Assembly: GCA_021199695.1 (NCBI GenBank)
Contig: JAJQHP010000244.1
Coordinates: 1 to 11,861 of the forward strand
Length of the DNA: 11,861 nt
Source: Clostridiales bacterium
Lineage (GTDB): Bacteria > Bacillota > Clostridia > Oscillospirales > Oscillospiraceae
Reading direction: 5' to 3'
Below, piece after piece: positions 1-6,648 of the stretch (the stretch's first letter is position 1; each line of letters opens with the position of its first letter). Both the position numbers and the translations under genes were made by a program. A model generated the notes under the pieces. The model made no database searches, was not told the DNA's origin, and was given only the letters and a program-made list of their open reading frames with translations.

Positions 1-1
1 G

Positions 2-412
2 CCCGAGGGGCTGCGGGTGCTGTCCTGCTACCGGGCGGAGCGGCCCTTCAAGCAGATCAGGACACTGGACTGGGCCATCACTCTGGACTACGATAACGGC
101 GTCCCGGATGGGCTGGAGGAAGGATTCCGCGCGTTCCTCGCCCCGGAGCATCTGATCATCCGCAAGCCCTCCAAAAAGTCCAAAAAGGGCTACACCGAGC
201 TGGACCTGATCTCCATGGTCCACCGCTGGTCCATGGAGCCGGTGGGGGAGCGGCAGTTGCGCCTCTCCTGCAACCTGGCCGCCCAAGAGCCCAGCCTGAA
301 CCCTCAGCTGCTGATGGAGACCTTTGCCGCCCAGTATCCCCATCTGGCCCCGGACTTTGCCCGGTATCGCCGGGAGGAGGTTTTTCAGGAAAACGGAGAA
401 ATTTTTCGCTGA
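2..412 (+). CDS. Radical-SAM-linked protein, DUF2344 / TIGR03936 family (3' part)
   Basis: This is the C-terminal 136 residues of a gene that runs off the left edge; the open frame continues through base 2, so the GTG at 17 is internal rather than the start. The visible part begins with PEGLRV, a turn typical of the DUF2344 domain. It then carries a lysine-rich segment (KPSKKSKKG, visible residues 55-63) followed by ELDL (66-69), and ends in a tail with a GE pair, all resembling the family. Full-length members are roughly 220-250 residues. They usually sit beside a B12-binding radical SAM protein, and often near RNase G and rplU/rpmA. The biochemical role is unknown; a link to RNA or ribosome metabolism is inferred only from such neighbourhoods. 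No terminator is seen after the stop. Family assignment is by recalled motif pattern, not by search. Confidence 0.72.
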   Translation, partial: PEGLRVLSCYRAERPFKQIRTLDWAITLDYDNGVPDGLEEGFRAFLAPEHLIIRKPSKKSKKGYTELDLISMVHRWSMEPVGERQLRLSCNLAAQEPSLNPQLLMETFAAQYPHLAPDFARYRREEVFQENGEIFR

Positions 413-418
413 TACCTC

Positions 419-447
419 TTGCTTTTTCTGATTTTGTATGGTATTCT
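419..447 (+). promoter_or_regulatory. Candidate sigma-A promoter for rplS
   Basis: TTGCTT at 419-424 is followed after 17 nt by TATTCT at 442-447, in an AT-rich stretch that begins just after the upstream stop codon. Predicted transcription would start near 454, leaving a leader of about 100 nt before the rplS ATG. No better -35/-10 pair is evident in the gap. This is a sequence match only. Confidence 0.5.
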
Positions 448-477
448 TGACCAGTTGAATAAAGGGTGGTCCTCTGG

Positions 478-510
478 GCTGCTGCGTACTATATAGGAAG
501 CGCAGGCAAA
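478..510 (+). promoter_or_regulatory. Possible structured 5' leader of rplS
   Basis: Within the predicted leader, CTGCG (482-486) can pair with CGCAG (501-505). Adding T480-A508 and G481-C507 around a bulged G506 extends the stem; the loop is 14 nt. Autoregulatory L19 leader RNAs are known upstream of rplS in low-GC Gram-positives. I cannot show that this hairpin matches that consensus, so the identity is tentative. Confidence 0.25.
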
Positions 511-551
511 TAACGGCGTCAAGAACACCTATGAATCAGGAGGAAACAGTT

Positions 552-893
552 ATGGATCTCATCAAGGCACTTGACCAGAAGAATGTCAAGGCTGAGCAGC
601 CGGTCATCGAGGTCGGCAGCACCGTCCGTGTTCATGTCAAGGTGACGGAGGGCGCCAAGGAGCGTATCCAGATCTTTGAGGGCACCGTCATCGCCAAGAA
701 GCATGGCGGCGTGAACGAGACCTTTACCGTTCGCCGCATTTCCTACGGCGTAGGCGTGGAGAAGGTATTCCCCGTCAACTCCCCCAACGTGGTGAAGGTG
801 GAGACCGTTCGTCGGGGCAAGGTTCGCCGGGCCAAGCTGTATTATCTGCGTGACCGCGTCGGCAAGGCTGCCAAGGTCAAGGAGAAGCTGTAA
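552..893 (+). CDS. rplS: 50S ribosomal protein L19
   Basis: L19 sits at the interface of the large and small ribosomal subunits and contributes to an intersubunit bridge. The 113-residue product matches the usual length (about 115). It has the SH3-like barrel region ([10 protein letters not shown], residues 41-50), the family stretch EKVFPVNSP (70-78) and the basic C-terminal tail ([16 protein letters not shown], 87-102). The start at 552 is chosen because AGGAGG at 538-543 lies 8 nt upstream and the protein then begins MDLIKAL, as L19 usually does. An in-frame ATG at 531 would add seven residues, lacks a ribosome binding site and would place the strong site inside the gene. A promoter is proposed at 419-447 and a terminator follows the stop. 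In Bacillus, rplS sits behind trmD; here its upstream neighbour is the DUF2344 gene. Confidence 0.97.
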   Translation: MDLIKALDQKNVKAEQPVIEVGSTVRVHVKVTEGAKERIQIFEGTVIAKKHGGVNETFTVRRISYGVGVEKVFPVNSPNVVKVETVRRGKVRRAKLYYLRDRVGKAAKVKEKL

Positions 894-907
894 TCCTTGG
901 TCGAAAC

Positions 908-935
908 AAAAGGAGCGGGTGTCCGCTCCTTTTTT
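908..935 (+). terminator. Rho-independent terminator after rplS
   Basis: GGAGCGG (912-918) pairs perfectly with CCGCTCC (923-929) across the tetraloop GTGT, and is followed by six T residues (930-935). Four A residues at 908-911 extend the pairing into the T-run. It begins 14 nt after the rplS stop. The next gene starts only 37 nt after the T-run and has no evident promoter of its own, so partial readthrough is likely. Confidence 0.88.
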
Positions 936-972
936 CGTAGGGAAATTGGTAGAAACGAGGAGGCGAAAGCCG

Positions 973-1830
973 ATGGACATTCAATGGTATCCCGGCCATA
1001 TGGCTAAGACCCGGCGGATGATCGGGGAAAACTTAAAATCGGTGGACGCCGTCGCAGAGATACTGGACGCCCGCATCCCCATTTCCAGCCGCAACCCGGA
1101 GATGGACAGCATGGTGGGGGACAAGCCCCGGCTGGTCATCCTGAACCGGGCGGATCAGGCGGACGAGGCCATGAACCGGGCCTGGGTGGAGTGGTTCCGC
1201 AGCCGGGGACAGGCGGTGCTGCTCACCGACTGCAAGTCCGGGGCGGGGGTGAACCAGTTCTCCGCCGCCGTCCGCGGCCTGCTGAAGGACAAGATCGCGC
1301 GCTGGGCGGAAAAGGGCCAGACCGGCCGCCCGGTGCGGGCCATGGTGGTGGGAGTTCCCAATGTGGGAAAGTCCACTTTCATCAACCAGGTGGCCCGGCG
1401 GAAGTCCGCCAAGGCACAGAACCGGCCCGGCGGCACCCGTGGCAAGCAGTGGATCACGGTGGACGCCGGACTGGAGCTGCTGGACACGCCGGGCATCCTC
1501 TGGCCCAAATTTGAGGATCAGCGGGTGGGACAGCATCTGGCCTATACCGGAGATGTGAAGGACACTATCATGGATCTGGAGACGCTGGCCTCCGGTCTGA
1601 TGGCTCTGCTCACAGAGCGCTATCCGGAGGCGGTGGCCGCCCGATATAAAATCAACGTCGCCCCGTCATCGGAGGGCTGGGAGCTGCTGGAGGCCGCCGG
1701 GCGGCGCAGGGGCTTCCTCATCTCCGGGGGAGAGGTGGACCTGGAGCGGATGAGCCGGGTGCTGCTGGAGGAGTACCGTTCCGGCAAGCTGGGCCAGTTC
1801 ACCCTGGAGACTCCAGAGGAGGCGAGATAG
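973..1830 (+). CDS. rbgA: Ribosome biogenesis GTPase RbgA (YlqF)
   Basis: This is a circularly permuted GTPase required for late maturation of the 50S subunit in Firmicutes; in B. subtilis (282 residues) it acts on a 45S intermediate lacking proteins such as L16. The 285-residue product carries the motifs in permuted order: G4 as NRAD (58-61), G1 GVPNVGKST (127-135), G2 GGTRG (153-157) and G3 DTPG (171-174). The N-terminal WYPGHMAK includes His9, the residue reported to be needed for GTP hydrolysis in RbgA. A helical C-terminal domain follows. The start at 973 has GAGGAGG at 957-963, 9 nt upstream, and gives the standard MDIQWYPGHM opening; longer in-frame starts would overlap rplS. The G4 lysine is replaced by arginine. 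rnhB follows after 4 nt, so the two are almost certainly cotranscribed. Confidence 0.95.
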   Translation: MDIQWYPGHMAKTRRMIGENLKSVDAVAEILDARIPISSRNPEMDSMVGDKPRLVILNRADQADEAMNRAWVEWFRSRGQAVLLTDCKSGAGVNQFSAAVRGLLKDKIARWAEKGQTGRPVRAMVVGVPNVGKSTFINQVARRKSAKAQNRPGGTRGKQWITVDAGLELLDTPGILWPKFEDQRVGQHLAYTGDVKDTIMDLETLASGLMALLTERYPEAVAARYKINVAPSSEGWELLEAAGRRRGFLISGGEVDLERMSRVLLEEYRSGKLGQFTLETPEEAR

Positions 1831-1834
1831 ACCC

Positions 1835-2455
1835 GTGAGCACAGAGCACGATTTCCTTGCCCTGGAGCAGGAGGCCCACGCCCATGGCTTTCCCCTGGTC
1901 TGCGGCGTGGACGAGGCGGGGGCCGGGCCCCTGGCCGGGCCGGTGTACGCCGCCGCTGTCATTCTGCCGGAGACGTTTGACCTGCCTTATCTCAACGACT
2001 CCAAAAAGGTCACCCCCAAACGCCGGGAGCGGCTCTTTGACCAAATTAAGGAGCAGGCCCTTGCCTGGTCGGTGGCCAGCGTGGACGAGAGGGAGATCGA
2101 TGAGACAAACATCCTTGTCGCCCGGATGAAGGCCATGGACCTGGCCATCGGCGGCCTGTCTCTCCGTCCCGACCTGGCGCTGGTGGACGGGAACCAGAGC
2201 CGGGGCATCTCCGTCCCCTGCCGGACGGTGGTACACGGGGACAGCCTCTCCGCCTCCATCGCCGCCGCCTCCATCCTGGCGAAGGTCAGCCGTGATCGGT
2301 TCATGGTGGAGCTGGCGAAGCAGTATCCCCAATACCGGTTCGAGCAGCACAAGGGCTACGGTACGGCCCTCCACTATCAGATGCTGGAGCAGTACGGCCC
2401 CTGCCCGGCCCACCGGATGAGCTTTTTGAAGAAATTCTATGAGAAACGACGTTGA
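1835..2455 (+). CDS. rnhB: Ribonuclease HII
   Basis: RNase HII cuts RNA in RNA-DNA hybrids and nicks at single ribonucleotides embedded in DNA, starting ribonucleotide excision repair. The four catalytic acidic residues are visible in the 206-residue product: D26 and E27 (GVDEAG), D118 (LVDGN) and D154 (SRDRF). The HKGYGT motif (172-177) supplies the tyrosine that stacks at the RNA-DNA junction. The usual GRG motif reads GAG (29-31), which is unusual. The GTG start is supported by GAGGAGG at 1816-1822 inside the end of rbgA, with a long 12-nt spacing; no in-frame ATG precedes the conserved core. The gene lies 4 nt after rbgA and overlaps the next gene by 17 nt, so it is mid-operon. The rbgA-rnhB pairing is also found in Bacillus. 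Confidence 0.95.
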   Translation: MSTEHDFLALEQEAHAHGFPLVCGVDEAGAGPLAGPVYAAAVILPETFDLPYLNDSKKVTPKRRERLFDQIKEQALAWSVASVDEREIDETNILVARMKAMDLAIGGLSLRPDLALVDGNQSRGISVPCRTVVHGDSLSASIAAASILAKVSRDRFMVELAKQYPQYRFEQHKGYGTALHYQMLEQYGPCPAHRMSFLKKFYEKRR

Positions 2456-2813
2456 CCGCCGGCTGGGAGCCTGGGGCGAGGCGGTGGCCGCCCAGTGGCT
2501 GGTGCAGCACGGCTATGAGGTGCTGGAGCATCACCTCTCATACCGGGAGGGAGAGATCGACCTGCTGGCCCGGAGGGGCAGAGTTTTGGCGGTGGTGGAG
2601 GTCAAGCTCCGCACGGGCAGCTTTGCCTCCGGCGGGGAGGCGGTGACCCGGCGCAAGCAGGAGCGCATCCGCAAGGCTATGGGGCGCTATCTCACTCAGC
2701 ACCCGGAGATGGACGACTACTATATCAGCTTTGACGTCTGCCAGATTACAGCCCCCCAGGGGATGCAGACCCGGCGCCCCGCTGTGGTGTATCTGGAGAG
2801 CGCTTTTTACTGA
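2439..2813 (+). CDS. yraN: UPF0102 family protein YraN (nuclease-like fold)
   Basis: This 124-residue protein belongs to the YraN/UPF0102 family, which has a restriction-endonuclease-like fold and often neighbours rnhB; its function is unproven. Family hallmarks are present: GEAVA near the N-terminus (13-17), GEIDLLA (38-44), VEVK (53-56), TRRKQERI (70-77) and FDV (98-100). The acidic residues of GEID and the E-x-K of VEVK correspond to the nuclease-like catalytic core, so an activity on nucleic acid is plausible but not shown. The ATG at 2439 overlaps the last 17 nt of rnhB in another frame. Only a weak purine stretch precedes it, so translation probably depends on coupling to rnhB. It is the last gene of the rbgA-rnhB-yraN set; a 129-nt gap with a likely promoter follows. 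Confidence 0.9.
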   Translation: MRNDVDRRLGAWGEAVAAQWLVQHGYEVLEHHLSYREGEIDLLARRGRVLAVVEVKLRTGSFASGGEAVTRRKQERIRKAMGRYLTQHPEMDDYYISFDVCQITAPQGMQTRRPAVVYLESAFY

Positions 2814-2841
2814 GCCAGGCCCACTTTCTCGCTCCGATGAC

Positions 2842-2870
2842 TTGACCGGAGGGCCGTTTGATGTAATAAT
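2842..2870 (+). promoter_or_regulatory. Candidate promoter for thrC (extended -10)
   Basis: TTGACC at 2842-2847 and AATAAT at 2865-2870 are separated by 17 nt, and TGT at 2862-2864 forms an extended -10. This is among the best promoter matches in the window. A small dyad, CTCCG (2832-2836) with CGGAG (2847-2851), overlaps the -35 and could be an operator. Predicted transcription begins near 2877. Confidence 0.55.
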
Positions 2871-2880
2871 GAGGTATCGT

Positions 2881-2908
2881 CGGGCGTTCGGCCTCCGGTC
2901 TGCGCCCG
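2881..2908 (+). promoter_or_regulatory. GC-rich hairpin in the thrC leader
   Basis: CGGGCG (2881-2886) pairs perfectly with CGCCCG (2903-2908) around a 16-nt loop, within the predicted thrC leader. Only three T residues follow (2909-2911), so it is a poor terminator. It may be a structural leader element or a weak attenuator. I see no T-box motif and no threonine-rich leader peptide. Confidence 0.3.
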
Positions 2909-2942
2909 TTTCCCAACCAATACAGGAGGACAGTGATCGGCA

Positions 2943-4430
2943 ATGTACTATGTAAGCACGAGAAACAAGAAGCTGGAGTTCACTCCGGCTCAGGCCATCT
3001 CCCAGGGGCTGTCCCGGGACGGGGGTCTGTTCCTGCCCGCCTCGCTGCCCCGTCTGCCGGGCAATGCGCTGGAGAGCTTAAAGGATATGTCCTACCAGCA
3101 GCGGGCGGTGTACGTCATGGGGCTGTATCTGACCCACTTCACCACCTCTGAGCTGACTTCCTATACCGGCCGGGCTTATGGGCCGGACAAGTTCGACACG
3201 AAAGAGGTAGCCCCTGTCCATCAGGTGGATGGGAACACCTACTGTCTGGAGCTGTGGCACGGCCCCACCTGCGCCTTTAAGGACATGGCGCTCCAGATGC
3301 TGCCCTATCTGCTCACCGCATCCATGCGGAAGAACTACGACAACCGGACGGTCTGCATTCTGGTGGCCACCTCCGGCGACACCGGCAAGGCCGCCATGGA
3401 GGGCTTCCGGGACGTGGACAAGACCAAAATTCTGGTGTTCTACCCCAAGGACGGTGTTTCTGAGGTCCAGGGCCTCCAGATGAAGACCCAGGAGGGGGAG
3501 AACGTAGGCGTCTGCTCCGTGGTGGGCAACTTTGACGACGCCCAGACCGGGGTCAAGCGGCTGTTCTCCGACGAGGCGCTGAGGGAGGAGCTGGCCGCCA
3601 AGGGCCTGTTCCTGTCCTCTGCCAACTCCATCAACTGGGGCCGGGTGCTGCCTCAGATCGTCTACTATATCTCCGCTTACTGCGACCTGCTGAAGCAGGG
3701 GGCCATCTCCAACGGCGACGCCATCAACGTCTGCGTCCCCACCGGCAACTTCGGCAACATCCTGGCCGCCTACTACGCCCGGGAGATGGGGGTCCCCATT
3801 CGTCGGCTGATCTGCGCCTCCAACGACAACAACGTGCTCACCGACTTTCTGACCACCGGCACCTATGACAAGAACCGTCCCTTCTACAACACGGTCTCTC
3901 CCTCCATGGATATCCTCATCTCCAGCAATCTGGAGCGGCTGATCTTCGCCCTCTCCGGCAATGATGACGAGCGCACCCGTGGATATATGGACCAGCTGGC
4001 GGAGACCGGCTGCTACACGGTGGACGAGGACATCCAAAAGAAGATCCAGGCGGTGTTCTCCGCAGGCTACACCACCGAGGCCGCCACCAAGGAGACCATC
4101 GGCAAGATGTGGAAAGAGCACAAGTATCTCATCGACACCCATACCGCCGTCGCCTTCCACGTTCTGGAGCAGTACCGGGCAGAGACCGGGGACGAGACCC
4201 CCACTGTGGTCGCCTCCACCGCCAGCCCGTTCAAGTTCCCGGACGCTGTCCTGGAGGCCATCGGCGTGGAGGAGCTTTCCTCCGGCGCGGAACTGCTGGA
4301 CCAGCTCTCCCAGGTCACCGGGGCGGAGATTCCCCGTCCCCTGGCGGGACTGCGGGACAAGAAGGTGCGCTTTGACGGCTGGGTCCAGAAGGAGCAGATG
4401 AAGGCGGTCGTCACCGGCTTTTTGAAGTGA
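2943..4430 (+). CDS. thrC: Threonine synthase
   Basis: This PLP-dependent enzyme converts O-phosphohomoserine to threonine and phosphate, the last step of threonine biosynthesis, in the cytoplasm. The 495-residue length fits the long-chain bacterial form. The N-terminal YYVSTRNKK and DGGLFLP (residues 26-32) are typical. The HGPTCAFKD motif (106-114) holds Lys113, the expected PLP Schiff-base lysine; SGDTG (144-148) and the PTGNFGN segment are the phosphate- and cofactor-binding loops. The start is forced: a TGA in the same frame lies at 2934-2936 and ATG 2943 gives the expected N-terminus. AGGAGG at 2924-2929 is 13 nt upstream, a longer spacing than usual. No other threonine-pathway gene (hom, thrB) lies in the window, so the enzyme stands apart from its pathway and is paired instead with the phosphoesterase gene downstream. 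Confidence 0.96.
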   Translation: MYYVSTRNKKLEFTPAQAISQGLSRDGGLFLPASLPRLPGNALESLKDMSYQQRAVYVMGLYLTHFTTSELTSYTGRAYGPDKFDTKEVAPVHQVDGNTYCLELWHGPTCAFKDMALQMLPYLLTASMRKNYDNRTVCILVATSGDTGKAAMEGFRDVDKTKILVFYPKDGVSEVQGLQMKTQEGENVGVCSVVGNFDDAQTGVKRLFSDEALREELAAKGLFLSSANSINWGRVLPQIVYYISAYCDLLKQGAISNGDAINVCVPTGNFGNILAAYYAREMGVPIRRLICASNDNNVLTDFLTTGTYDKNRPFYNTVSPSMDILISSNLERLIFALSGNDDERTRGYMDQLAETGCYTVDEDIQKKIQAVFSAGYTTEAATKETIGKMWKEHKYLIDTHTAVAFHVLEQYRAETGDETPTVVASTASPFKFPDAVLEAIGVEELSSGAELLDQLSQVTGAEIPRPLAGLRDKKVRFDGWVQKEQMKAVVTGFLK

Positions 4431-4431
4431 T

Positions 4432-5124
4432 ATGGCCCTCTATGCCATCGGAGACCCCCACCTGTCCTTTGGAACCGACAAGCCCATGGACGTCTTCGGT
4501 CCGGAGTGGAAAGACCATCCGGATCGGCTGAGACAGGGCTTCCTGGAGAACGTCCAACCGGAGGACACGGTGCTCCTCTGCGGCGATCTAAGCTGGGGGA
4601 TGAATCTGTCCCAGTGCGAGGCAGACCTCCGTTTCCTAAACGATCTGCCGGGTCGGACCAAGCTGCTGCTCAAGGGGAACCACGACTACTGGTGGACCAC
4701 CGCCCGCAAGATGGAGACCTTCTTTCAGGAGAAGGGACTGGACACCTTCCGGCTGCTCCACAACAACTGCTGGCTCTACGGGGAGGCCGCCCTCTGCGGC
4801 ACCCGGGGCTGGTTCTACGAGCTGGAGCAGGCGGGGCACGACGAGAAAATGCTCCGCCGGGAGTGCATCCGGCTAGAGACATCCCTGAAAGCGGCGGGAG
4901 ACCGGGAGAAGCTGGTCTTTCTCCACTACCCGCCGATCTACCAGGGATACCGGTGCGAGCCGATTTTGGCCCTGCTCCGGCAGTACGGCGTCCGGCGCTG
5001 CTGGTACGCCCATCTCCACGGGCCAAGCCGCCGCCTGGCCATCGAGGGGACGGTGGGAGAGACGGAGTTTGCCCTCATCTCCGCCGACCATCTGAATTTC
5101 GTACCAAAAAAAATTTTGGAATGA
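4432..5124 (+). CDS. Calcineurin-like metallophosphoesterase (COG1768-like)
   Basis: This 230-residue protein has the complete two-metal phosphoesterase motif set in order: D8-x-H10 (GDPH), G51-D52, GNHD (82-85), H165 in FLHYPP, and HLHG (194-197), which stands in place of the usual GHxH. The length and the motif-bearing N-terminus resemble the predicted phosphohydrolases of COG1768. No signal peptide or membrane segment is seen, so it should be cytoplasmic. The substrate is unknown. The ATG lies 1 nt after the thrC stop and no good ribosome binding site precedes it, which suggests translation by reinitiation after thrC. That coupling implies coexpression but not a threonine-related substrate. 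The gene ends in an A-rich stretch encoding PKKILE. Confidence 0.88.
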   Translation: MALYAIGDPHLSFGTDKPMDVFGPEWKDHPDRLRQGFLENVQPEDTVLLCGDLSWGMNLSQCEADLRFLNDLPGRTKLLLKGNHDYWWTTARKMETFFQEKGLDTFRLLHNNCWLYGEAALCGTRGWFYELEQAGHDEKMLRRECIRLETSLKAAGDREKLVFLHYPPIYQGYRCEPILALLRQYGVRRCWYAHLHGPSRRLAIEGTVGETEFALISADHLNFVPKKILE

Positions 5125-5147
5125 GACTGTTTTTTTACTGAAAACAG

Positions 5148-5184
5148 TAGAAATCTCTTGTCAAGTCTGTTACAATATCAGACT
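5148..5184 (+). promoter_or_regulatory. Candidate tig promoter with overlapping dyad
   Basis: TACAAT at 5171-5176, preceded by TGT (5168-5170), forms an extended -10; the -35 position (TAGAAA, 5148-5153) is poor. An inverted repeat, AGTCTG (5164-5169) and CAGACT (5179-5184) with a 9-nt spacer, brackets the -10 and could be a repressor site. It matches neither the CIRCE nor the CtsR consensus as I know them. Confidence 0.42.
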
Positions 5185-5237
5185 GATGATTTTGAAGAAA
5201 CGGAGCGCATAGCCGCCCGCCAAGGAGGAACACCCCC

Positions 5238-6560
5238 ATGAACGTGAAAAACGTAGAGAAAAAGGAAAACAACACCGCCGAGCTGTCTGTGGAGATCAGC
5301 GCCCAGGAGTTTGAAGCTGCGGTCAACAAGGTCTATGCCAAGGTGAAGGGCCAGATCGCCCTGCCTGGCTTCCGCAAGGGCAAGGCTCCCCGGAAGCTGG
5401 TGGAGAAGATGTACGGCGCCGACGTGTTCTATGAGGACGCCATGGAGGAGCTGTATCCCGCCATTATGGAAGAGATCGCCAAGGACGAGACCCTGGAGAT
5501 CGTGGGCTATCCCCAGACCAACGTTCAGACCATTGGCGCAGAGGGCGTGTCCCTCACCGTCACCGTGGGCCTGATGCCTGTGGCCACCCTGGGCCAGTAT
5601 AAGGAGATCCCCGCTCCCCGGGCGGAGGTCACTGTCTCCGACGATGATGTAGAGGCAGCCCTCCAGCCCTATATCAGCCGGGCCACCACTCAGGTCGCCG
5701 TGGACCGCCCCGCCCAGCTGGGCGACACCACCGTCATCGACTTTGAGGGCTTTGTGGACGGCGTGGCCTTTGAGGGCGGCAAGGGAGAGAACCACGAGCT
5801 GAAGCTGGGCTCCGGCTCCTTTATCCCCGGCTTTGAGGATCAGCTGGTGGGCGTCTCCGCCGGAGAGGACAAGGACGTCATCGTCACCTTCCCCGAGGAG
5901 TATCAGGCAAAGGAGCTGGCCGGCAAGGAGGCCACCTTCAAGTGCACTGTCCACGAGGTCCGGGAGGAGCAGGCCCCCACTCTGGACGATGAGTTTGCCA
6001 AGGACGTCTCCGAGTTTGAGACTCTGGACGAGTTCAAGGCTGACCTGAAGGCGAAGAAGCTGGAGGAGAAGAACAAGAGCGCCGACGAGGCGTTCCATCA
6101 GTCTGTCATGACCGCCGTGGTCAACAACGCCCAGATGGAGATCCCCGACACCATGGTGGAGTATGAGACGGACAAGATGATGGAGAACTACGAGTCCCGC
6201 ATCCAGAGCATGGGCATCACCCTGGACAACTATCTGAACATGATGGGCACCAACCGCACGGAGTTCCGCGTCTCCATCAAGGCCAGCGCCCTCCGGCAGA
6301 TCCAGCAGGAGCTGGTGCTCAAGGCCGTCGTCGAGGCTGAGGGCATCGAGGCCACCGAGGAGGAGATCAACGCCCATGTCACCGAGCTGAGCGAGGAGTA
6401 CGGCATGGAGGAGGACAAGATCCGGGAGGCTCTGGACAACGAGACCCTGGCCCGGGATGTCAAGCTGAAAAAGGCCTCCGAGCTGATTTACGCCAGCGCC
6501 GTGGCCACCGCCCCTGTGGAGGAGACCCCCGCCGAGGCCGAGAGCGCCGACGCCGAGTAA
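5238..6560 (+). CDS. tig: Trigger factor (ribosome-associated chaperone and peptidyl-prolyl isomerase)
   Basis: Trigger factor binds L23 at the ribosome exit tunnel and shelters nascent chains. The 440-residue product (E. coli 432) has the N-terminal ribosome-binding domain with signature GFRKGKAPR (44-52). A FKBP-type isomerase domain follows at about 160-245, with [14 protein letters not shown] and the [15 protein letters not shown] stretch (191-205), and then a long helical C-terminal domain. The acidic tail rich in E, A and P after about residue 422 looks disordered. AAGGAGG at 5222-5228 lies 9 nt before the ATG. It opens the proteostasis cluster tig-clpP-clpX-lon. A candidate promoter lies in the 113-nt gap upstream. 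The end of the gene is followed by a strong hairpin without a T-run. Confidence 0.97.
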   Translation: MNVKNVEKKENNTAELSVEISAQEFEAAVNKVYAKVKGQIALPGFRKGKAPRKLVEKMYGADVFYEDAMEELYPAIMEEIAKDETLEIVGYPQTNVQTIGAEGVSLTVTVGLMPVATLGQYKEIPAPRAEVTVSDDDVEAALQPYISRATTQVAVDRPAQLGDTTVIDFEGFVDGVAFEGGKGENHELKLGSGSFIPGFEDQLVGVSAGEDKDVIVTFPEEYQAKELAGKEATFKCTVHEVREEQAPTLDDEFAKDVSEFETLDEFKADLKAKKLEEKNKSADEAFHQSVMTAVVNNAQMEIPDTMVEYETDKMMENYESRIQSMGITLDNYLNMMGTNRTEFRVSIKASALRQIQQELVLKAVVEAEGIEATEEEINAHVTELSEEYGMEEDKIREALDNETLARDVKLKKASELIYASAVATAPVEETPAEAESADAE

Positions 6561-6577
6561 TTCCACTCAAGAGCAGA

Positions 6578-6605
6578 CCGCTGCCGAACGTTCCTGCGGC
6601 GGCGG
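6578..6605 (+). other. Strong hairpin after tig, no T-run
   Basis: CCGCTGCCG (6578-6586) pairs over nine positions, including one G-T wobble, with CGGCGGCGG (6597-6605) around a 10-nt loop. The following bases are purine-rich (CAGAGAGAG), so this is not a classical intrinsic terminator. It could protect the tig mRNA 3' end or mark a processing point between tig and clpP. Confidence 0.4.
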
Positions 6606-6648
6606 CAGAGAGAGAAACAGAAGGGCAGAATTTCGGTATATCCTCACT

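Noticed and set aside
531-551. Upstream in-frame ATG as the rplS start
   Set aside because: It would put the AGGAGG site inside the gene and add seven residues not seen at the L19 N-terminus.
2731-2955. Small plus-strand frame bridging yraN and thrC
   Set aside because: It overlaps the yraN end out of frame, has no ribosome binding site and an arginine/proline-rich composition typical of an out-of-frame GC-rich reading.
3078-4160. Minus-strand open frame opposite thrC
   Set aside because: Shadow of thrC, rich in G and V, with no start signals.
5126-5148. ACTGTTTT-N7-AAAACAGT dyad after the phosphoesterase gene as a terminator
   Set aside because: The stem is mostly A-T and no T-run follows on either strand. 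It may only reflect the AT-rich gap.
5178-6566. Long minus-strand open frame opposite tig
   Set aside because: Antisense shadow of trigger factor; its sequence is repetitive L/G/D/H and matches no recognisable protein.
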